Shown: positions 23,877 through 35,440 of the stretch, piece by piece
How positions within the stretch are numbered: position 1 is the stretch's first letter
Layout: each line of letters starts with the position of its first letter
Assembly (NCBI GenBank): GCA_920105625.2
Contig: OV050032.1
Location: 7,718,129-7,782,128 of the forward strand
Length of the DNA: 64,000 nucleotides
Direction of reading: 5' to 3'
Source: Clusia tigrina
Taxonomy: Eukaryota; Arthropoda; Insecta; Diptera; Clusiidae
Made by a program: the position numbers and the translations under genes
The notes under the pieces: model-generated
What the model was told of the DNA's origin: nothing
The model's input: the letters and a program-made list of their open reading frames with translations, nothing else
Database searches by the model: none

Positions 23877-24146
23877 CCACGATTTTGAATGCATTCACCA
23901 CGATTTTGAGTGGATTCACCACAATTTTGAGTGGATTCACCACGATTTTGAGTGGATTCACCACGATTTTGAGTGGATTCACCACGATTTTGAGCGGATT
24001 CATCACGATTTTGAGTGGATTCACCACGATTTTGAGTGGATTTACCACGATTTTGGGTGGATTCACCACGATTTTGAGTGGATTTACCACGATTTTGGGT
24101 GGATTCACCAGGATTCTGAGTGGATTCACCACGATTTTTAGTGGAT
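23877..24146. repeat. 21-bp minisatellite (about 13 copies)
   Basis: Tandem units of GGATTCACCACGATTTTGAGT. The length is seven codons, so several frames stay open: GFTTILS on +, NPLKIVV and STQNRGE on -. The STQNRGE frame runs on into stop-poor sequence on both sides (KNIQKQKRKQGSTVND upstream, ATDAGSEKDFPFSVF downstream). That frame could be an expanded part of a LINE ORF1, but this is not proven. Confidence 0.9.
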
Positions 24147-26399
24147 TCGTGTATAACATCCGTCTGTTTTATTTCGCTGCTTTGCCGTTTGACGTTTAAG
24201 TTTCTTTTCTCCGTGTTCTCTGATGATAGTTCTGATTTAGAGGGAGCGCTTGCCTCTGCAGCCTTGCCCTCTCAAGGCTTGTGGAGGTGCACGGGCCCAA
24301 ACCTATACAACAAACTGTTGCCGTGCCTTTTGCTCGCATTCAGGGATGTTTCATCGATCATTAACAGTTGACCCCTGCTTGCGTTTTTGCTTCTGAATGT
24401 TCTTAACAGAGATGTCTGGAGACCATGGTTCTAAACAGCGAGCAGTTGCATGAGCCTTGGGCAGGTTGACAGACTTAAGTTGGGACCCAATTATACTGTC
24501 ACTAAGGGGTCCGTCTTGTGAAGTGCATAATTACAAGGGCTTAGCCTTAAAGGGTACCCGGGAGTGTGCTCTTCCAACTGCTTAGTAGGACGCTTAAATA
24601 CATCGAGTTCAGGCCAGAAATAGCTCTTATCACTCATAGATCCAATTCGGCAGTTCCTCTTTCAAATATGCAAAACATCATTCAAGTTCAGAAGACAATC
24701 AGACCTACAGAGGTAGTTCGGATTGTTATCTCTGGGAAAATTCACAGGAAACGGAGTTTCTAAGTATGGCGTACGGGGGATGCCAGTGGAGCTAAAAAGT
24801 ACTCCAACTACTTCCTAGCCGTGTCTTTCTGACTATAATTACAAACATTCTATACAAAATCAAGGACAACAATCAACCAGAAAGTGGGAATTTTCTTATA
24901 CGAGTATGTTTGACCACAACAAAGGATTTACTGGAGCCATCCGGAGTCAGTCCTTAATATGCAACTGCACACTAAACAACGACCTACCAAGTCTACTATT
25001 ATGATCGGTAATACTCTATAGTGTTGTAGTAGACCTGATAGTGAACGTTTGCTAGACTATTAACTCATTACTCCCAGCTGTGTTTGCTGACGGCTCCGAA
25101 GAGAGAGACACCGAACTTTTATGTTAAGCAATTTTGTCAGGAACGGATCCAGACTCCGCACAGAATATGATGGAGACCGCATTGGCATGTTAATGGTTAA
25201 TTCGGTAGAAGACTCTATCGAATGTGAATTTAGTTGATCAGTACAATTGACATAAAACTCTCGGCTACACTAGGCACATGAACACTCCGATGACCAATAC
25301 ATCATACTCTCTGTTCTGGATGTATGCATTTGGATTGGGTAGTAAATCGAATGATTCGCTCACAAATAGTGGTGAGGATGACAAGCATGCAATGGTTATT
25401 AAGAACTTGCACCATATTGTACAAATATAGCACCCTACATGAGCAAATTTAGTGGACAGTTAATGTGAGTCCTAGAAATGGATTCAATGATGTTGCAACC
25501 TAACGAGAGCTCCTGCAAAATGAAAGTTTTAAGTTTCACTTACTCATAAACGCACTTGAAATCTCAATATGTCTCTATGTATCTGTTCCTCTCTCTCTCT
25601 CTCTGTCACTTTTTCTCTATCCCTCAATTTCTTCCCCTCCCATGTTGGTACGCTTTCCTTCTTCTTCTGAGCTGTTCACAAACTTAATTTCAGTTTTAGA
25701 GCAACAAGTTTTCACATTAACGGTTTTCTGCGTACCTAACTGAGCCTGCCCCACACGTGCTCCTTTTGTTTGTGGCCATATTAACTTTTAAGCAGCTCCC
25801 TCCTACACTCACACAAAGCATTTGTTTTGAATTCAGTGTGTCCAGAGCGTGTCAACCGCAGCGTCTGCCGTCGACTGGTAAGCCACTTGTGGGCCATTGT
25901 TTGATGTAATCACTTTTACGAGGCCAACAAAGTCTTCTTACGGCCCACTGGAGAGCTTCCTTTTCTATGTCCGCCAATCATACGTTGTTGATTAGTTTTC
26001 TACACACCAAGCTAAGAGTTGCGACTCAACGCATTGGGTAAAAGGGCAATTTCTTCGAACCTGGCATAGAATAGGGCGGGTAAGTGATAACTTTTATGAT
26101 TCCATATCAAATTTTTCTGTAACTGCCTCTTACTCTATATACACAATAACTGCCGTTTCCGTCTGCACCAGTAGGAGACACAACTGGGCATTTCCTGTTT
26201 TGGTTTAAACTCCGAAAATCTGAAAATTACTGGATCTTTCTTTATCAAATCCACTCTCTCTCTGTTTTTGTTGGCAATTACTAGTTCGCGACTTTCAACA
26301 ATACTACTTTAATTTATAAGGTTTTTTGAAAGATTGTCTCAGTACCTCAGTTAAAGAAGCAGGACTCTGGCGACATTATTGTACCATGATAATAATTAG
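24147..26399. other. Unassigned DNA, then island
   Basis: 24150-25540 shows no motif beyond the possible ORF1-like minus frame next to the minisatellite. 25540-26380 is island-like with a (CT)n run (about 25589-25606). Confidence 0.4.
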
Positions 26400-26520
26400 A
26401 GTTACTTTCCATCGGAGGTGCGTTGTTGCGTGGTGGTATCACAATAGACCCATGGTGGTCTAAGTGAGCTGGTCCTTAGACCGGCTGCCACGTCAACCTT
26501 ACCTAACCTAGTTTCCATAG
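26400..26520 (+). mobile_element. 3' UTR end of R1-like LINE
   Basis: About 100 bp matching, in + orientation, the 3' UTR of the minus-strand LINE at 38.5-40.1 kb and the tail at 47.5 kb: GGTGGTATCACAATAGACCC, CCATGGTGGTCTAAGTGAG, AGACCGGCTGCCACG. It ends in CCTTACCTAACCTAG. The short 5'-truncated form with a CCTAAC-like end is typical of incomplete reverse transcription. Confidence 0.65.
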
Positions 26521-27229
26521 ACAAGGAACCTACAGAGTACAAAATAGAGGCACTTGAGAGAAACAGTAGACTAGAGATTAACGTTTTACTCGTGAGCACA
26601 GCGCCAGCTCAGGAAATCGTTTCTAGAATATTTGTGAGAAGTTGGGTGAGATGACCCTAATTACATCCCAGAGAAATCGATGCTAATTGGGGGCATGGGC
26701 TTCGACCGACTCGGTGATACCTTTTACCTATGCATGCGAGTTCAACCATGGCGATATTGCTTTCATATAAACACAATAACAAACATTATTCTAGGTGTAG
26801 GTGGGAGTGGCTGGTGCAATAATACGCCTACTCATATCATCAAGATCCATAATCTAATATTAGGCGTATTCGATTCGCGACTCTATCGAGGATAGGACAG
26901 ACTTTTGTATGGAAAAAGTTATCGAGTGAATTATACTCGGATGAAACGAGCGAGTTTTCTCGTATCCTCGATAGAAAGTGCTTCCAAATTGAAAATTGCT
27001 TGAAAACCAACGAGATTAGAAATGACCCATGAAAATTTCCCTGGGATTTTTTATATTTCACTGCTTTGTTTGAAACAGTGCTGCCAAGTTTCCCACTTAC
27101 TCGTTTGCTGCTTTATTCGCACAACTCGATACGAGCTCGATACAAGTTACGAATCGAATATGCCGATTATACCATTATGTCAAACTTCTTATATAATTCT
27201 TGTATATAGCTTGATCTATGCGTAAATAT
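26521..27229. other. Unassigned DNA
   Basis: No gene. A GTAGGTGGGAGTGGC word near 26798 may be an outlying piece of the repeat that follows. Confidence 0.35.
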
Positions 27230-28340
27230 TAAAAGTGGGCGTGGCATTTGAATTAACCCTCCCGTTTTCTGTTTGCCATTTTATACTGGAACTATGATCC
27301 ATAATGTGTGATTTTGTCCATTAGTCTTATATAGGGCGGGAGAACAATTAAGAACTAGTGTGAATTGTGGGCGTGGCAGTGGAAGCATGATTCCCATTGT
27401 CTGTACGTAGACTAGTATAGAGCCAAAGAGCATTACTAGCAAAGTTTGTTTATCATCATTAGGAGTAGAACTGGGATAATGTTCAGTGGAGTCCGCAGAG
27501 TTGATTATATGGGCAGGAGGCGTTTTCCCCCCGTTTGCTGTGTTTGATTTTTTAGCGGACTTCTTCGACCATACATATGCGCCCGTACTATGTCGTCCAG
27601 TAATTTTATATAGGTCATAAGTTAAAAACAGTGTCAATAGTGGGCGTGGCTCTAAAAGTACCCCGCCCATTTTTTGTTCGGTGTTTTGTATTAGCACTCG
27701 GAATCCTCGTACGAAATTTCGTTGATGAATCTTGTACGGGGAACCAGTAAAAAATATTAGTTAACTGTGGGCGTGGCAGTACTCGAATGTAGCTCACATT
27801 TTCCATATACACAGTAGCATGGATCCAATATACATTCTTATTATATGATTCATAGGATCATATTTGGGCTAATTTTAAGTTTAAACCTGAAAGTGGGCGT
27901 GGCCTTAGTCTGATCGACCGCACTTCTTACATATCGATTTATAATGCTCAAATAAATTTTCGTTCACATTTGGGTGCAATCTTCTATAGATCTTACATGT
28001 GTTTAGAGTGGGCGTGGCAATATACTCGTATATACACCGCATACATTTTCCATGGAGTCTGGTGGGAGAGGCATCTACGGAACTGGCAAATTTCGTCACT
28101 ATACCTAGCTATGGTCATTTTAAAAATGGTGCCCACAGTTGCAAATATGGGAGGTAGGCGTGGTCTTTGTTCAAATTGCCTTATACTCGTATAGCAATCT
28201 GATTCTGTGTTTTGGTCCTGAATATACTATTGCAAAGTTTCATTAAAATATCTCTAACGGAATGGAAGAAAAGTGGCCACAAACGGACAGACGGACAGTA
28301 AGACAGTCAGCTAGTCGGACAGAAAGATGAAGGGACAAAA
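27230..28340. repeat. GGGCGTGG-type interspersed repeat, best copy
   Basis: Seven (G)TGGGCGTGGC-like words at about 27236, 27366, 27640, 27768, 27894, 28009 and 28153, mostly 115-140 bp apart and sometimes paired with CCGCCC. The tail is AATATCTCTAACGGAATGG, GTGGCCACAAACGG and an ACAGACGGACAG run. Copies or parts occur at 1.4, 6.9, 40.77, 47.9 and perhaps 54.2 kb in the same word order. Similar GGGCGTGG/GACAGACGGACA repeats are common in fly genomes. No coding capacity or terminal repeats are visible. Confidence 0.75.
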
Positions 28341-28439
28341 TGAGAATGTTTCTGAAAGTGGTTGGGATCATAGGTGTGCATAAATATGTCCATACCTGGT
28401 ACGACTCCTTCTGGTAGTTGAAAAGTAGCTCAACTGCGC

Positions 28440-29440
28440 CAATTTAGCAAACCCTTTTTTCGGTTTTAAAGAGTAAAGGATACAAAAAGAACACTGGAAA
28501 AATTTATTGGAATACCACTCGGAATATACCATATTGGAATAACTTCGGTGCATCTAAACGTTAGTATTGTGTACATATTAGCAAATGCTCGCATGTGACT
28601 TCCCTGCAGGAAATCTGCCGAGCAAGGAAGTGACTTAATAGCAATGCCAATGGAACCAATATCCGTATCTACTTTCTGTGGATAAATTTGCCAATTTATC
28701 GTATAGGAAATATCCTTCTTGGTTGTAGTCAAAGGCAGCTTTAAAGCATGTCAGATTGGACAGCTATTTCGGCAGCACTTTACTAGTTATTAAGTCATTT
28801 TAATTGGCAAGAAGGGAAGAAAATGGTCACCTGACCCTCTTCGTGCTATCTTATCAGCCCTCTCGTGCCTTCAATGTTCTTGTGTCTCGGAACCCAGACA
28901 AGGGATATTAAACTATATCCTGACAATGATTTAAATTCCTCCTTGCAGAAGCCGACCAACTTAGAGCTGGTGAAAGGTGACGCTAACGCCTTCATTGCCG
29001 TCGGATTAAATGGATATATTTTTGGTCAGCTTGAGCCCCTTCAACACCTTACACGCCTGCCAAATAGCAAAGACCTCTGCTTGAAAGACACTTGATGTCG
29101 ATGGCAATTTGAAGGAGAGCAGAAAATTGAAAGGTTCTGAAAATATTCCCGCACCCACCCCAGATTCCATATTGGAACCATCGGTGAAAATAGGCGTACC
29201 CCCTTTCGCGAGCACCTTTCCCTTCATCCAGTAATTCCTACTTGGTAGAACTGTGTTAACACAGCCCGCAAAATCCAGATTGCGAACGAAGAAGTCGGTT
29301 CTCGAGGATACTATGTCCTCCTCCAACCTTAGAAAAATATAATTTACAATTATTCTTGAGGAGACAGTATTGCTGCACTTCCTGAACGGTAACGTTTTTG
29401 GGACTAATGCTCTCATCTAAATATATATCAAAGGCAAATT
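28440..29440 (-). mobile_element. R1-like LINE, RNase H region, decayed
   Basis: On the minus strand the RNase H N-terminal half is readable: PIFTDGSNMESGVGAGIFS (about 29190-29130), LLSFKLPSTSSVFQAEVFAI and WQACKVLKGL. The catalytic Asp of TDGS and the Glu of QAE are kept. The C-terminal half (about 28990-28800) survives only as frameshifted pieces, including VPRHKNIEGT in place of VPGHxxIxGN. Sequence upstream of RNase H is kept to about 29416. Everything 5' of this, including the RT, is absent. Confidence 0.75.
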
Positions 29441-29782
29441 CCCCATCTTCGGCTTCCTGTTCTGAATTTGAAGAAACAAATGAAGACTGTGATTCGGATT
29501 CAGTGGGACGATTCCGAAATTCCCACTCTTCTCTGTAACTTAAATTGTTGGTACGGATGACTTAGTTGGATAAAACAGTTTTGGTTTTGCGAAGTTCCAA
29601 TAGTTCGAGTGCTATTAAATGTGGATCAACGTAACTTTCAGCCCATGATAATCCATTATCAATTAGAAGACTCTCTGTTTACTTCATTTCTTTAGCTCCT
29701 GCAGTAGCTTTTGCTACTGAGCCAAGCATTCGTGATAATTGGAAGACCAGCTTATTCCATTATTTCCATTCCAGTCGAATGT
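29441..29782. other. Unassigned DNA
   Basis: No motif or ORF that I can support. Confidence 0.4.
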
Positions 29783-29966
29783 ACCGAGACCAATATATCG
29801 ATACCAATATACCGAGACCAATATATCGATACCAATATACCGAGACCAATATATCGATACCAATATACCGAGACCAATATATCGATACCAATATACCGAG
29901 ACCAATATATCGATACCAATATACCGAGACCAATATATCGATACCAATATACCGATACCAATATCC
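29783..29966. repeat. 28-bp satellite with six DRE (TATCGATA) boxes
   Basis: Six and a half copies of a 28-bp unit that is itself two related 14-mers, ACCGAGACCAATAT and ATCGATACCAATAT. Each full unit contains the palindrome TATCGATA (starts at 29796, 29824, 29852, 29880, 29908 and 29936). That is the consensus bound by DREF and contains CGATA bound by BEAF-32 in flies. Because 28 is not a multiple of three and no stops occur, all frames stay open; the resulting 70-120 codon frames are artefacts. Confidence 0.95.
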
Positions 29967-29989
29967 TGACTCTGCATCCGTCTCCTACC

Positions 29990-30310
29990 CAAAAACTAAA
30001 AACTGCTTGTCCCTAGATTATGCCTTGAATATGGGGCCAGAACGCTCTCGCAAGGGAACCACAGATATACGTAGTCTCTGCCGTGTATTCATTCGCATAG
30101 TCACAGGATTTTTGACTGGTCATTGCAGAGTATTGAAACACTAGCATAAAATGCGAATCAGTAATACTGAATATTGTAGATTGTGTCACGAGGGCGAGGA
30201 AACAGCAGAGCACGGTCTAATAAGGACCCGGCTACGATACTTAGGTTCTCATCACCTAGAACCAATCACCCAAGAAGATCTTTGAATTCTTAAAGAACAC
30301 TAGACTATCC
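29990..30310 (+). mobile_element. R1-like LINE C-terminal end
   Basis: The + frame reads FIRIVTGFLTGHCRVLKH (about 30085), a stop, then MRISNTEYCRLCHEGEETAE (about 30150-30210), HGLI and LRYLGSHHLEPITQEDL. The TGHC...CRLC..EEETxEH order is the C-terminal Cys/His element of R1-like LINEs. A few stops are present. Upstream sequence is replaced by the 28-bp satellite. Confidence 0.75.
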
Positions 30311-33300
30311 GAGGATTTGTCACTTATGGAGTCAGTCACAGTAGGCCCATTTGAGTTCGCAGTCAATAGATCACCCTCTTCTGGAATCTATCTACCTATG
30401 GGGGTCAAGACCGAATATGGCTCCTGCCGGAGCTATTGTGCAACTGTCTCTTTCCTGTTGCTGCAGGCACGGAAATATTCAGTGCTGCTGAACTACTGAC
30501 AAACTTCCCTGCAGGGTTATTACAAACGGAGTGACTGAGTGAATATATGTATATGTGTGGAATGTGTGTGTGTACGTGGCTGGGTGTTTGTGTGGGTAAA
30601 GAATTAGCTGCATTTTTACTTATACCATATTTGCACACACAAATAACGTTTTTAATTTCTTTAATAAATACCATTCTAGTGACATTCTATGATATACACA
30701 AGTACCGAGCGTGCTGCACTCCCGCTGTACTCCGGTCGCCGGCGTCATTGTCGGAGTCGCCACCGCCGCAATCAACTCCATTCGCAGTAATGGTAAATGT
30801 CAACGCCAGCCATAAGCGAGACAAAATTAATTACTCTCCGTGGAAATGTAATTACGGAAATATTTACCGAAAAATACTATTTGTCAAACAAAACGACGAG
30901 CAAACGAACGCAGGCACAAACTGAGCTGGGGTTGAATTGGAGTGGGCTGCGCTGGGCTCCGCTGCGCGTAGCCTGGGCCCCGGAATGGCTGGGCTGGATG
31001 CGGTTTGGCCTGGAAAAAAAGGTACGCCAGGCAAGAAAGTGTGGCAAGTGGCAAAGTTTTTGGTCGCTCGTTAAAACGGGATTCGGATTGGATTGTAGCG
31101 CGTGGCAGCGCTTCAAGTTTGTTTGCTGTGTGGCGGGGTGTTGTGGCAGTTTAAGCATGTTTGACATTATGATTATGGTCAGCATTTGATGCGCTTTTTC
31201 TGCCGCCACAACAAGCATAATGAGTGGCATTAGCAGTGGCATTAGAAGTGGCAATGGCAGTGGCGGGGGCCACTGGGTTGTGTGCGGCGCTGTTCGTTAT
31301 ATGCTTAATAATTAATGAGTTATGTTCGGTAATTAATCATGAGAATTGTGATTATGATTTACTTTTGTATGCGTTCGGGCCCGTATGTGTGCGTATGCGT
31401 GTGTGTGTGTGTGGTCTGTGCTGGGCACAGGTGGGAGCGACGAGTGTTGCGACAAACTATTCGCAGACGTGTGAAGTTGGGCACTTGACATTCATTATTA
31501 ATTAAATTTCATGTTCGCCACTTTCAGTCCTTTTTAGCCCTTCGTTTACCAATGCTCCTAGCAATCCGGAGTTTAATGAAATTCCATAATTCTTGTCCGT
31601 ACGGACAGCCGTCAGCAGACTGATTCGACATTTGTCAACTGTTACCGAAAACTAAACGAAGCTTGACCCATGATGAATAAATTATAGAACACATAAAATA
31701 TTTGCTCAAGGAGAGGGTCTTTTGGTGATGTCTGCCTGTGTGTGTATCAGCAAAAATCAACGCCAACTCAAATATCTGGGTTCACTTTTAGTGTCCGTTG
31801 TCACCCCCGCTGCTTGGTGCCGCATACACGTCACGTTCCTGTCTGGGAATCCACTTTGGAGATAGTTTAATTTACATTTATCCTTTGCTTCCGTGCAGTT
31901 CACAGTCTACCTTTGCATGTGGATGTGCGCCTGTGTGTTTGTGCGGGTCTCCTGAGTGCGAAAATGCAAAGAGTACGCAAAGGAGCAAAAGTCTACTGAA
32001 AGCGGAAACGGAAGTTACTGACACTAAACAAACTGTTTAACATTGTGCCATGTGCCATGAGCCATGAGCCATGAGCCAGGAGCCAGGAGCCATGTGCCAG
32101 TAGTCGCTGCCGCTGCTGCAGCTATTTCAACAACCTTTTTACCTACTACCGAGTGCCAGTGCCTGGGCCTGTGCCAGTGACGCGCCAGTGCCAGTGCTGC
32201 CTGCCTCTGTTATTTGCGGTTACAAAACGCAATGCAACAAAAGTCAAAGAGGACAATGTAACCGGGTGCCTTACACACACATACACAAAGGCACACACAC
32301 ACACACACACGCACACACCCACACACGCGCAGGCAGTATGGAAGCACACAAAAAAGAGCAGGATCTGCCGCCTGCCCACCCAGAGTTGCCATAGTGAATC
32401 CGCAGGTGTTTTCATGTGGTTTCAGGTGTTTTACCGAGGACTCTGCATAAGCAGTTTTCTGCCGTTTTTTCACTTTTCTAATTTTTTTTTGTTCCTGGGA
32501 GCTTGTTTGTTGTTGCAGTGTTGAAATTTATTGCGCTGTGTTGCTTTGTGTAAATGTTCGGGTGTGTGTGTGAGTGTATAAAAGCTCAAAAACCACACAC
32601 ACACACACCCACCCATGGACACACTCATGCAAGCGTGTATGTTGGCATAATGAAAAATTCACATAAATTTACGTTAAGAATGACATACCTCCTAATTGGG
32701 TTAATTATGTGCTGCAAGGACTTTAAAGCATGTGCCGCCGTCGACTCCGCCTTCGCCACCGTCACTTGTGCGGTCCACTGCAGAAGAAGCAACAAAGCCA
32801 AAGGTGTGCCGAGTACATTAACAGAGATTTAAGCTAACGCGGCACCACTTTGGCACATGCGGGACATTTGCGCTCGTAACTGTTTTGGTTTGTCTGAAGG
32901 CCTCACGCCACTGATAGCTGTTTTCGTCCTTTAAAGTTATTCCAAAGCAACCAAATTGGGTGTTTTGTTTTTTTAGTCTTACGTGCAAGCCATCTAATGG
33001 CTTTTTTATTAGGACTCTGCCGGGAAAGTATGTGGACATGGTATTTAAAAACGTAATTTGCCATTGGATTGTTCACTCGCTGATCAACCACAAACGTGTC
33101 TGGAAGGTGTATTTGGGGTAGAAAATTTAGTATCCTGTTTGCAATATGAGTGTCAAGAAAAATCAAGATTATAATCGCCCTGTTCAGAGACTCGAAATCT
33201 TTATTTCTTCGTATTTTTATCTTCGAGCAGGAAGTCTTCGTTTCTTTGATTTACTTTTGGACAATTGCTGGGAAATAGACTGAAGCAAAGGCATATTTTT

Positions 33301-33974
33301 GCATTATCCTCATTAATATGCAAACTTCAAGACCATTTAAATGAGAGTAAGGGTACAATTTTTCATGCTTGCAAAGCATTAGAGTTAGAGACTGTGAGCG
33401 ATCTAAAACAACAAGGCGCAGTTTGAGTTCACAAATTTGATAAAGTAGGCGAAGGTAAAAAGAGACCATCTACTGATACTTCAGACAGTTCATGTACGTC
33501 AATATTATCCAAATCTTATGAGATGCCAACTTTTGGCCTTACAGCGAAGCAAAGCACCAAAAATCCACCTTGTGAGTACAACTGCCTGCCCTACATGCTC
33601 CCAGAGAATGCACAAGACCTCAATGTGCAAACAGTTTAGAAGAGAACCCACCTCCTACACGTATGGAAATTTTATACAAAAAAAGGAGATATTAAAAATT
33701 AAAACACAAATTATCGCGAGGCCAGACTAATCTGTATGTAAAAACCAATGTATCAACCATTCTTATCCCCTCTCATATTTTAGCCTTCGAAGCTATGACA
33801 GTACCTCGAACAAAGTAAAACACACCAAAAACGAGCAATCATAGTAAGAACGTATACAACCCAGTTCAATCCATCAATCTAAGGAGCAAATAAAATAATT
33901 TACAGAAACAACATGTGTCAAGTTCCAACTATCGAAACAGCACCAGAAAACAGCACTGCAAACACCAAAACAAA
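30311..33974. other. Long low-repeat island with CA/GT microsatellites
   Basis: No transposon motif in 30.5-33.2 kb. Simple repeats are GT-rich 31395-31412, GCCATGA-type heptamers 32047-32095, (CA)n 32286-32315 and CA-rich 32595-32612. ORFs of 80-130 codons (30547-31254) overlap on both strands and show no domain. 33.2-33.97 kb is AT-rich; one 70-codon + frame (33518-33730) contains CPTC...MHKTSMC but no identifiable domain. Confidence 0.4.
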
Positions 33975-35187
33975 GACAACACTCTCACACCAAACAGCAA
34001 CAAACAAATGCAACACTCTGACACAAAACAGCAACAAAGGGATACAGCACTCCCACACAAAACAGCAACAAAGGGATACAACACTCTCACACAAAACAGC
34101 AACAAAGGGTTTACAACACTCTCACACAAATCCGCAACAAACAAATACAACACTCTCACACAAATTCGCAACAAACAAATACAACACTCTCACACAAATC
34201 CGCAACAAACAAATACAACACTCTCACACAAATTCGCAACAAACAAATACAACACTCTCACATAAAACAGCAACAAAGGGTTTACAACACTCTCACACAA
34301 ATTCGCAACAAACAAATACAACACTCTCACACAAATCCGCAACAAACAAATACAACACTCTCACACAAATTCGCAACAAACAAATACAACACTCTCACAC
34401 CAAACAGCAACAAACAAATGCAACACTCTGACACAAAACAGCAACAAAGGGATACAGCACTCTCACACAAATTTGCAACAAACAAATACAACACTCTCAC
34501 ACAAAACAGCAACAAACAAATGCAACACTCTCACACAAAACAGCAACAAAGGGATACAACACTCCCACACAAAACAGCAACAAAGGGATACAACACTCTC
34601 ACACAAATTCGCAACAAACAAATACAACACTCTCACACAAAACAGCAACAAACAAATGCAACACTCTCACACAAAACAGCAACAAAGGGATACAACACTC
34701 CCACACAAAACAGCAACAAACAAATACAACACTCTGACACAAAACAGCAACAAAGGGATACAGCACTCTCACACAAATTTGCAACAAACAAATACAACAC
34801 TCTCACACAAAACAGCAACAAACAAATGCAACACTCTCACACAAAACAGCAACAAAGGGATACAACACTCTCACACAAAACAGCAACAAACGGATACAAC
34901 ACTCCCACACAAATTCGCAACAAACAAATACAACACTCTCACACAAAACAGCAACAAACAAATACAACACTCCCACACAAAACAGCAACAAAGGGATACA
35001 ACACTCCCACACAAAACAGCAACAAAGGGATACAACACTCCCACACAAAACAGCAACAAAGGGATACAACACTCTCACACAAATTCGCAACAAACAAATA
35101 CAACACTCTCACACAAAACAGCAACAAACAAATGCAACACTCTCACACAAAACAGCAACAAAGGGATATAACACTCTCACACAATAA
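33975..35187. repeat. 34-bp satellite array with higher-order structure
   Basis: About 35 copies of a 34-mer; a common form is ACAAAACAGCAACAAACAAA followed by TACAACACTCTCAC. Three segments vary: AAACAGC versus AATTCGC, AATCCGC or AATTTGC; AAACAAAT versus AAAGGGAT or AAAGGGTT; and CTCTCAC versus CTCCCAC or CTCTGAC. The combinations recur in the same order (for example TTTGC, CAGC-TG, GGGAT at 34461 and again at 34766), so multi-unit blocks were copied. Three units equal 34 codons and no frame in either strand has a stop, which explains continuous frames up to 258 codons. These are not genes. Confidence 0.95.
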
Positions 35188-35440
35188 ATATTGATTGAGA
35201 GGGAATACTTTGCTAGGTGTGCCAACACGGTAATATAAACATGGGTCGGATGTGGCAGAGAGGAAGGTAGATAGATAGATAGATAGATAGATAGATACCA
35301 TATCCGGACTGCTTAGATAGATAGTAGTGGAGTAGGCCGTAGAAGGAGGTCTCCAAGCACTCAGGCATTGATGCCCATTGTATTGAGGGGAAGGGGGGGA
35401 GAGGATTTTGGAAAGGAAGTTACACCTTTTCAAACTTCTT
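35188..35440. repeat. (GATA)n microsatellite and flank
   Basis: A GATA run at 35265-35297 followed by a second short GATAGATAGTA patch. The rest of the stretch is unassigned. Confidence 0.8.

Noticed and set aside
23812..24199. Heptad-repeat protein GFTTILS
   Set aside because: It follows from the 21-bp minisatellite. The flanks in that frame show no domain.
29711..30144. Overlapping frames of 70-120 codons on both strands (IYRDQYIDTN and similar)
   Set aside because: Generated by the 28-bp satellite, which has no stops in any frame. The same peptide appears in all frames in rotation.
34418..35194. 258-codon + frame rich in QHSHTKQQQ
   Set aside because: It is the translation of the 34-bp satellite, whose every frame lacks stops. 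There is no start context, no unique sequence and equal openness on the other strand.
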